From contig JAJIRX010000783.1 in NCBI GenBank assembly GCA_023853785.1, forward strand, positions 1 through 64,000: a stretch of 64,000 nt of DNA, read 5' to 3'. Positions within the stretch are counted from its first letter, which is position 1. The number at the start of each line of letters is the position of its first letter. Positions 57,577-64,000 of the stretch are shown in pieces. Made by a program: the position numbers and the translations under genes. The DNA comes from Psilocybe azurescens. Taxonomy: Eukaryota; Basidiomycota; Agaricomycetes; Agaricales; Agrocybaceae. Below the pieces are notes generated by a model, which did not search any database, was not told the origin of the DNA, and saw nothing but the letters and a program-made list of their open reading frames with translations.

Positions 57577-59632
57577 TCAGCGACCGTTGGGATCTTGCCG
57601 GAGCACGAGCCTGTGCAAGGGAAATCTTTCTTTTTTTCCTTTGTTGTTTGAAGTCTCTGGCTCGGTGTCAGGAGCATCTGATAAGTCGCTATCAGACACC
57701 TGATACCGTTAAGTTTCACACAAAAGGGACATTGAAAAATAAATCTTACCAGTGTAGTGTTCTGAGGTGGTGCCCGTCTTTTGAGTGCCTATACGGAATA
57801 GATTGAGAGCACATAAAAGCGAGATAAAAATTATAGACTTACCGAAGTTGATGCTACAGGTATCTCAGTTTCCTCCGCAGCCACTAAAACCGCAATTTGA
57901 GGGATCAGTGAACAATTGGCAGGGGTGGCAGCCTGAGGAGCTCTACCAGACACAGGAGCAGCAGAATCAGAAATAGAAACAGGTCTGGATTGTGAAGACA
58001 TGGGCATAATGACAAGATTGGATACAGTGGCAATAGGAGCAGGCTTGAGGCCACAGGAGCAGGAGCAGGCAGGGTGGTGGCAGCAGGAATAGGCAGGTGT
58101 GAGAGCGATGGACCAGCAAAAGCAGCGGTGGCTACCTCTTTAGCTTTGCGCTGTGCTTCACTTCTGGCTACAGGGTCCATAATTCGACCATTTCGGCCAA
58201 TGGTTTTCTTTTTGTCTTCTTAACGATAGCCGTCGACCTATATAGACCAGGTGCCTGTCTAAATAAAAGATATGTCAGTGCAAGAAGAGATGATGAATAT
58301 ATGAGTACCTGTTCCACCATTCAAGGGTTTCGACAACCCATGGGTCTTCAGGATTTTTTCGAACATCGAAATAATGTTTTGATTGAAAACTTGATAATCG
58401 AAGTCGCCATCACATCCATCATCCCAGCCAAGCCCCCTTAGAGCCAGACGAACCTGTATAATACTTTAGCAGACCTGTGAAAATAAAAGAAAAACAGAAA
58501 CTCACTAGAGTACAGTGATATGCGATCATTCTTCCACTTACCTCCTCGACTTGATACATAACCGCTTTTGATGCACGGCCTTTTGATCTGGCATTCGGTT
58601 CAAAGGCCGATTGTGGGCCTGTAGTACTGTTTCGGAATGACTGAATATATTTTGTTAGCACAGATCCACATAAATAAAAGCGCCATACCATAACTAATAA
58701 AGGGCCTCGAAAGAGACCAACACGGTCGTCGTCGAGATCCAGAGGTGATTCGGGGTCATACATAAAAGCAGGCCATTCCGACTCGCTCACAGCATCTTCA
58801 CCACTCGCGATTTTATCCATAATATCCCTGTAGCGATACAAATCATTAGTTGTTGTGTTAAGAGTATTGAAAACTCACATGAGCTCGTTAGTGTCCACGG
58901 TGCCGTCTCTCTCAATGCCAAGCTCATCCCAAGAAGACCATGGATAGAGGAGCGGCCCAAAATGGGGTGGCTCCATCCTTGTTTCCCCTTACAAGCAGGC
59001 ATTGGATAGTCGGATCCATTGTACTTGAGACGTTGGTCAGACATCGCAAACTTGCATATAGCTCTGTTGAGCGAGGCCAGGTCAGAGTTTCTTGCGCTGT
59101 GTGATTGATTCTGGATCTATGGCCCTTCGTGTCAGTAATATGTAAAAGAATGTGTAAAAGAACTTACTAATTTGATCAGGTTGTGTAATGCTGCCCTATG
59201 GCCATCACACGCAAGAATAATGCCTTCAAGATCTGGACAAAGCTCTAAAAGAGCTTCGTAGAGCTTGTATTCCTCCGCCTTATCACTAGACATCCAGTGA
59301 TAAGACCAAGCACTAAGTAAAAGAACACATGCACTCACATTTCTTGATTTTGAGAGACGTCGTCATCCAGCTGAGAAAGCAGCCCCAGCCCTGTGAATAT
59401 CACAGCGGTGAGGTTGGCATACATGTGGATGGATGGTGATATCCATCTAGCTGCCTTCAAAATGGGCTTGAGGACCGCGTTGCTGAGATTTCGAGTCAAA
59501 AATGACCGGGATTCCGAAGAAAGTGTAAAGGCTTACCTGGTTTTGTCGGTTTTGAGGGACTCGATGATTGTATTTAGTTCATCAGACACTTCTGCCCTCT
59601 CAGGGTTGGAAGCGGATTCGTCGTCGGAGGGC
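57577..59632 (-). CDS. DUF6698-like hypothetical protein
   Basis: The Met at 59632 begins MPSDDESASNPERAEVSDEL. Several exons follow: KAEEYKLYEALLELCPDLEG, then GHRAALHNLIKL, then SEWPAFMYDPESPLDLDDDR and VGLFRGPLLVM. NSTTGPQSAFEPNARSKGRA, QVEEVSGRMIAYHCTLVS and DGDFDYQVFNQNIISMFEKI come next. A Pro/Ala-rich stretch and an acidic-then-basic tail end with TGA at 57577-57579. The W-P-A-F ... GLFRG..L ... R.IAY pattern matches DUF6698 proteins of Agaricomycetes, often multicopy and of unknown function. Exon joins keep phase where checked; the Met-to-KAEEYK junction uses a 3' splice site inside a hairpin repeat (59278-59303). Confidence 0.6.
57690..57705. repeat. Short hairpin at a 3' splice site (possible family member)
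   Basis: TATCA and TGATA flank GACACC (GGTGTC on the coding strand). The likely acceptor TATCAG of the last intron of the DUF6698 gene lies inside it. The core is two bases shorter than in the main family. Confidence 0.45.
59278..59303. repeat. Variable-stem hairpin, core AGACATCC
   Basis: A perfect 9-bp stem, CTTATCACT against AGTGATAAG, surrounds AGACATCC, one base different from the AGACACCC core. On the coding strand of the DUF6698 gene the core reads GGATGTCT and the following AG is the likely 3' splice site (exon continues TGATAAGGCGG). Confidence 0.8.
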
Positions 59633-59990
59633 ATGGTAGAGTGAAGGGAGAGTGGAATGGGGGTAAGAGAAGGGAGGACGTGACGAGGGGAGGACGCTGA
59701 CGCGTTTTAGCTACCGGACACTAGGTAGCCTAACAATGTCAAACACAAAAAGATAGGAATAAATGCGCAATTTTAATCTAACATATCCTCGCAAATCTAT
59801 GGCTACGATACAGAGAGCTAGCATAACAAGGCGTACTTCTTCCAAATATCATCCGACGAACAAACGCCGGGAATATCTGAGGAAGGCTTGACTGGGGGTA
59901 ACAGCGTATAAAGTGCAACAAGAAAGGTAGTAGTAGAGATAGATAAGAAAGAAAATAACGAGAAAAACACCTAAAAAGCGTACATGATTA

Positions 59991-60965
59991 TCAGTAAATT
60001 GAGCGCCAAACAAAGCATATACAGGTCACATACCACAAGTACCACACTGCGACTTGTCGCCCAATGGCAATCGTGACTGAGGCAGCTGCAGCTGCAACGC
60101 TGACGGAACATGGGCACATTGGCTGCAGCGGCCAATGCAAGCGTTGCAGCGTTGAGCTCGGGAAGCCGATGGCTGGGGTGCGGTAGGTCCTGATGGGCTC
60201 AGCGGTCGGGAAGGGCAACGCCCCTGTCGCCCTGGTGTTGCGCTTCCTGCGCTTGGTGAGGTCTTTGTCGCGCTCCTTCTCGGTGCGCTCAAGCTCGCCG
60301 TCGGAAAGGTAGTTGAGCAAGGGTGTGAACTGCTGTACCTCGGAGACGGGGCATGCGCCGGAAGATAGGCTAGGTAGGAAGGATTGCTTGAGATCGTCGT
60401 CTTGCACGGCGGTGCCGTCGGATGGGTGTCCGACGAGGAAAAGTAATTTTGGTTCGCGGATCGAGTGGGCAATAGCAGTTCTGAAAAAATATATCAACGA
60501 TGAATAACATTGAATGAAAGGAAAGGGTTTGAACATACTTGAATTCGCCACCCAGTCCAAGTTCCTGAGTGTAAACTTCTGCAAACTCTTCAGGCGTTAT
60601 CTGCCAACATGCTGGCGTCTGCGTCCGCGTCATCTTCCTCCGTCTTCAAATGCTGCAGGTGCGGGTTCTGCAGATGCACGAGCTGCAAGCCGGCTTTGCA
60701 CTTCTTGCTACGGCCACCCGCTCGTCTTGCGGTTTTATTGTCCTCCTCATGCTCGTCGTGCGTCCTCAAGCGCATTGACACGCCGCCTCCATACGTCCCA
60801 CCACTTTGCATCGTCCACATTCAACGAGCCACGGATCAGGGTCGGCGACCCTCCTCCGTCGTTGTCGTTATGGGTGTCTACGTCAGAGCCATCGAGCTCG
60901 CCGTCGTCTTCGTCCATGTCGACAAGCGAGTGCGCACGGAGGAGAAAGTGGCGGGATGGTGCTGG
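59991..60965 (-). pseudogene. SNF5: SNF5/INI1 homologue, N-terminally truncated, rearranged
   Basis: The C-terminal SNF5 domain is clear: ITPEEFAEVYTQELGLGGEF, then after an intron TAIAHSIREPKLLFLVGHPS, then DLKQSFLPSLSSGACPV and QQFTPLLNYLSDGELERTEK, KRRKRNTRATGALPFP and EPIRTYRTPAIGFPE. In yeast and animals this protein is a core subunit of SWI/SNF-type chromatin remodellers. Upstream only fragments of the N-terminal region remain (MDEDDG..., SDVDTHNDND, IRGSLNVDDAKWWDVWRRRV) in shifting frames, and the central repeat region expected before the C-terminal domain appears missing. A partial second copy follows at 61140-61575. Probably a broken duplicate; the working gene would be elsewhere. 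Confidence 0.6.
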
Positions 60966-61139
60966 TGGAAGTGAGCAGGGGCACGAGGGTGATGGCGGTC
61001 GTTTTGGGGTTCAGATTGACGCTTGAGGGAGAGGTGGGAGAGGGGGCGAGTGTGGAGGTGCTCGTGGCGTTGGGCTGGGGTATACAGAAGAAGTGACGCT
61101 GTCTGATGCCAACGGTGATGTGATTTCATGAGGCGAAGC

Positions 61140-61575
61140 GCTGCTGGTTATCGCGCTCGCCACTGTCATTCTCGCGTGTGTTGGCGCTGGCGGAATATGA
61201 GGCTCGCCTGTGGCAATTGTTGTTGAGGTTGGCGTGATAGTTTAGACTGACGTGGCTGTCGGAGTGACGGTATGGGCCCAAACCACACCTTCTTCCCGTC
61301 ATCCCCGCCATCAAACTCGTTATCCGCCAACATGCTGGCGTCCGGCGTCCGCATGTTCTTCCTCTGTCTTCAAATGCTGCAGGTGCGGGATCTGCAGATG
61401 CATACATTGTCCACGCCCAACGAGCCACGGATCAGGCTCGCCGACCTCCTCCGTTGTCGTTGTGGGTATCTACGTCAGAACCGTCGTCTTCGTCCATGTT
61501 GACGAGCGGCGCACACGGAAGTCGGTAAACTGGTCTCGGATTGCTTTGACGATGGGGGGAGTGATCTGACGGCAC
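61140..61575 (-). pseudogene. Second partial copy of the SNF5 N-terminal region
   Basis: The segments TTGTCGTTGTGGGTATCTAC, AACGAGCCACGGATCAGGCT and CAAATGCTGCAGGTGCGGGA, with AACATGCTGGCGTC, recur with small differences from 60600-60925. In protein terms it keeps TPPIVKAIRDQFTDF, then NMDEDDGSDVDTHNDN, then DASMLADNEFDGGDDGKK. It is joined directly to the ETF-QO fragment upstream, without a proper gene border. Confidence 0.6.
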
Positions 61576-62725
61576 GAGGTTCGATGCCTGAATAGATGAT
61601 TCCACCCCATAATCCCAAACGCGTACCAAATGACGGCCCCAAGTTCGCGACACTTTGTGGAGATCTCGGTACACCCATGACTTGTGCAACGAAGACATAT
61701 CAGCCGCTCGCGGAGGTGGAAGGAGATGAGATAGCCTTGTCTGTGGATTCAGATTCGGCAGGATGGATAGCGTTCCAGGCAGCTTCAGCAGCAACACCCC
61801 GCTCTTCATCGCGCTGTGTGTTCCTTTGATTTTGGCGGTGTTAACGCTCGTCCAGCACACGGGCTGCGTAAGAGAAACGGAGAGGAGAAGAGGGCAGCGG
61901 GAAGTAGGGGTGGTGTTTTATGCGCTTCAAGTTGGTTAGCGCCCCTTGTGATGGAAAAGTGAGGGACAGTACTCACTTGGAATTCGCGGTAAGAGCTCAA
62001 CCTTGTAATCTAGTCCAATGACGAGACCCAAGCTGACGAGACCTCCGTCCATGTGATACACCCATCCACCGCCGTAGGTGTTCTTGTCCAGAGGCCATCC
62101 CAGAGTGTGGACGACTTCTCCAGGTTTGTGTTTCTCTGGATCGACGCGCCATACTTCCTTAAGCCCAATCCTGCACGCTGCGAACTTTGTTGCCCCACGG
62201 ATCGGTGGAGTCGGGTTCGTCGCTAAGGAGCAGTTGAGCACCTGCGTAGCCGGGATATATCTCCACGCCGTGATTCGTTCTCTGCCACATCTGCAAGCCA
62301 TCGAGTGAACTGTGAGAGCGAAGTGATGTAGTTACCCTTGTTGGACATTTGTGGAGGGTGGGGAATGGGCTTTCGGTGTGAGGAAGAGCATTCAGCGAGG
62401 AGGTTGCGGGTTGGGTAAGGGGTGGTCGGGCATGGAGGTCCAGTCCGGCAGCAGTTCATCTAGTGCGCGGGGTTCTATCACAGCACCAGAGACGATATGA
62501 GAGCCTGCAGTGAACTTTAATACGGTGAAGCTGTAATAGTGAATTGAAATTAAACTGACCGATCTCTGAGCCTTTCTCGGAGCACGACGACGCGGATTTT
62601 GTTCCCCTTTTCCCGTTCAATCGATCAGCAGTCTTCTCGTCCTTGTGCCAGTGTCCGTACTCCTGGTGCTGGTAGAGAGCGTGAACGGATCTATAAGAGC
62701 GAATTGGTGTCAAAAATTCGTCCAC
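61576..62725 (-). pseudogene. CIR2: ETF-ubiquinone oxidoreductase, fragmented
   Basis: Family blocks in order: [59 protein letters not shown]. Then, after a deletion that removes much of the FAD/substrate domain, [67 protein letters not shown] and LGLWGGIIYSGIE. The intact enzyme passes electrons from ETF to ubiquinone at the mitochondrial inner membrane. The N-terminal FAD motif, the middle and the C-terminal iron-sulfur region are absent, and the frame shifts repeatedly. It ends abruptly in SNF5-derived sequence. Confidence 0.7.
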
Positions 62726-62951
62726 ATATGTCGAATATCATACGTACTGATTAGTTGACGATGAGACTTATAAGTTCTCTGAGAATTTGCATTTCATGAG
62801 CGAGAGTTATAGCTTGTTGAGAGGACTGGGAGAGTTGCAACTTCACGTTTCCCCACGGTTTGTTGACTGGCAGTACGCGACTTTGATGCGACTACAATCA
62901 AAGTTGAATCACTGCCAATGCGATAACTCTCAAATTTTTATATCTCTTGTA

Positions 62952-64000
62952 ATGGCCAAGAAGAGTGTCTGTCCTGGGTGTAAAGGGAGCTTCTTTAACG
63001 GTCGACCATTCACAAAACACGTCTCTAGTTGCAAAAATTCGATAATGCTGCGGATACCGCAATCAAGCAGCACAAAATTCGCGGCCGCCAAGAAAGCTGA
63101 AGAAAAAACGACTTCGAGATCAAGAAGCGCAAAGAATTAATCCTTCAAGAGCAGACAGTTCCACCAGAGGATCTTGACAATGAAGCTATGGAAATAGATG
63201 ATGAGACACCTGCAGTATGGCTCCCCGAAATGTTATACATTCAATTTCTATATTCATTGCTTTATTCCATAGGGTCCTTCATTTAAAACACCATCTCCTC
63301 TACCATCTCCTCCACTATATTCACCATCTCCTCCACGTAGGCCTTCTGGGCTTATTGCTCGAAAAAACTTCGGATGCCGCCTTCGTTTCAGAGATGAGCT
63401 ACCAGCCAGTCTGCCGGTGGTCATTGTTTCCAAGGAATTTGATATTGAGGCAGACGAAGACTATTTCAACAACACAGGCCCATCTTCATCTCAGGTCTCC
63501 CAATCAGGAGACATATCTTATGTGACTGAACCAAATCGGTTTGGGGTATTTCGCACATACAAGCATGGACCACCTGTTATTACTCCAGACGAATATTTCA
63601 CCCTGTCTTCTGTGTCTGATTCGGTCTCCATTGCTTCTGACCCCATAGACGCTCACTCTAAGACTTCGTGGTGGTCATCGTTTGGATCTTCGTCTCTTAA
63701 CATGGTTGAAAAGGCAAAGGAAAACTGGTTTGCACCATTTTTAAACGCCTCAGCCTTCCTCCTCATGGCCTGGTTTTATAATGGGTCCAGTATTAAATCC
63801 TATGCTGATATCGACAAATTGGTGCATGATGTTATTCTGCATGAGGAGTTCAAGGCCTCGGACTTCAATCATAGCTTCTCGACTGCTCGTGAAGCCGAAC
63901 GTATGGATAAGGCAAAAACCTCAGATGCCGGATGATGATTTACACTCCGAGTTACTGTTCTCTCCCAACGATGGATGGATTCAAGAAAGTATATCCATTC
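62952..64000 (+). mobile_element. Plavaka-type (CMC/CACTA-like) DNA transposon, 5' part of transposase
   Basis: The ATG at 62952 opens MAKKSVCPGCKGSFFNGRP with a C2H2-like finger (CPGC...HVSSC). Then KRKELILQEQTVPPEDLDNE, an intron (about 63214-63272), a Pro-rich stretch, RFRDELPASLPVVIVSKEFD, NRFGVFRTYKHGPPVITPDE, WWSSFGSSSLNMVEKAKENW and FLNASAFLLMAWFYNGSSIK. These are the ordered N-terminal landmarks of Plavaka transposases, abundant in Agaricomycetes. The catalytic part lies beyond the window. The frame shifts at A6 (63103-63108), where one more A would keep it open, and a TGA follows KAKTSDAG at about 63933. I could not identify the terminal inverted repeat upstream. Confidence 0.7.

Noticed and set aside
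60514..61096. Plus-strand open frames of 96-170 codons rich in Ser and Arg
   Set aside because: They are antisense to SNF5-derived sequence, and their composition reflects GC-rich complement.

Overview
The window looks like nuclear DNA of an agaricomycete (mushroom-forming basidiomycete). Genes are dense on both strands and broken by many short GT-AG introns of roughly 45-70 nt. Several gene families are typical of Agaricomycetes: DUF6535 and DUF6698 proteins, CaiB/BaiF relatives, multicopy WDWS-type hypotheticals and a Plavaka-type transposon. Spliceosomal U6 RNA and two identical tRNA-Asp genes are present.

Layout. 0-11.5 kb is an accessory, relic-rich stretch: a broken WD40-repeat gene, a small repeat-bearing hypothetical, another small hypothetical, and two heavily frameshifted copies of multicopy agaricomycete families. 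Scattered through it is an unusual set of tiny hairpins with a fixed 8-nt centre (GGGTGTCT, or AGACACCC on the other strand) and stems that differ from copy to copy but stay self-complementary. 12.4-21.7 kb is a housekeeping block: an ornithine-type mitochondrial carrier, tRNA-Asp, an S9 serine peptidase and an M1 aminopeptidase. 22-25 kb is a poor region with a DUF6535 relic and a small retroposed insertion with target-site duplications. 25.7-33.7 kb holds a cytochrome P450 and a second M1 aminopeptidase. 34.7-39.2 kb holds an HMG-box transcription factor, the second tRNA-Asp and a decayed CaiB/BaiF gene. 39.7-52.8 kb is again conserved: mitochondrial isoleucyl-tRNA synthetase, U6 snRNA, a Kha1-type K+/H+ antiporter, cytosolic prolyl-tRNA synthetase and a small secreted protein. 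54.0-56.3 kb holds a second P450, a close paralogue of the first. 57.6-64.0 kb holds a DUF6698 gene, rearranged pieces of SNF5 and ETF-ubiquinone oxidoreductase genes, and the 5' part of a Plavaka-like transposon running off the window.

Two themes cut across the annotation. First, conserved genes that should be intact (both tRNA synthetases, the antiporter, probably the S9 peptidase) carry one-base frame breaks, several of them in homopolymers. This points to consensus errors in the assembly and warns against calling every frameshifted ORF a pseudogene. By contrast, the CaiB/BaiF, ETF-QO, WD40, DUF6535 and 8.8-11.4 kb loci have many breaks, in-frame stops or deletions and look truly decayed. 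Second, the hairpin family is the most interesting unexplained signal. In three places it sits just 3' of a gene, with the same orientation relative to that gene. Two further hairpins, one clear member and one shorter lookalike, lie across 3' splice sites of the DUF6698 gene.

All family names come from reading translated motifs by eye; no database search was possible.
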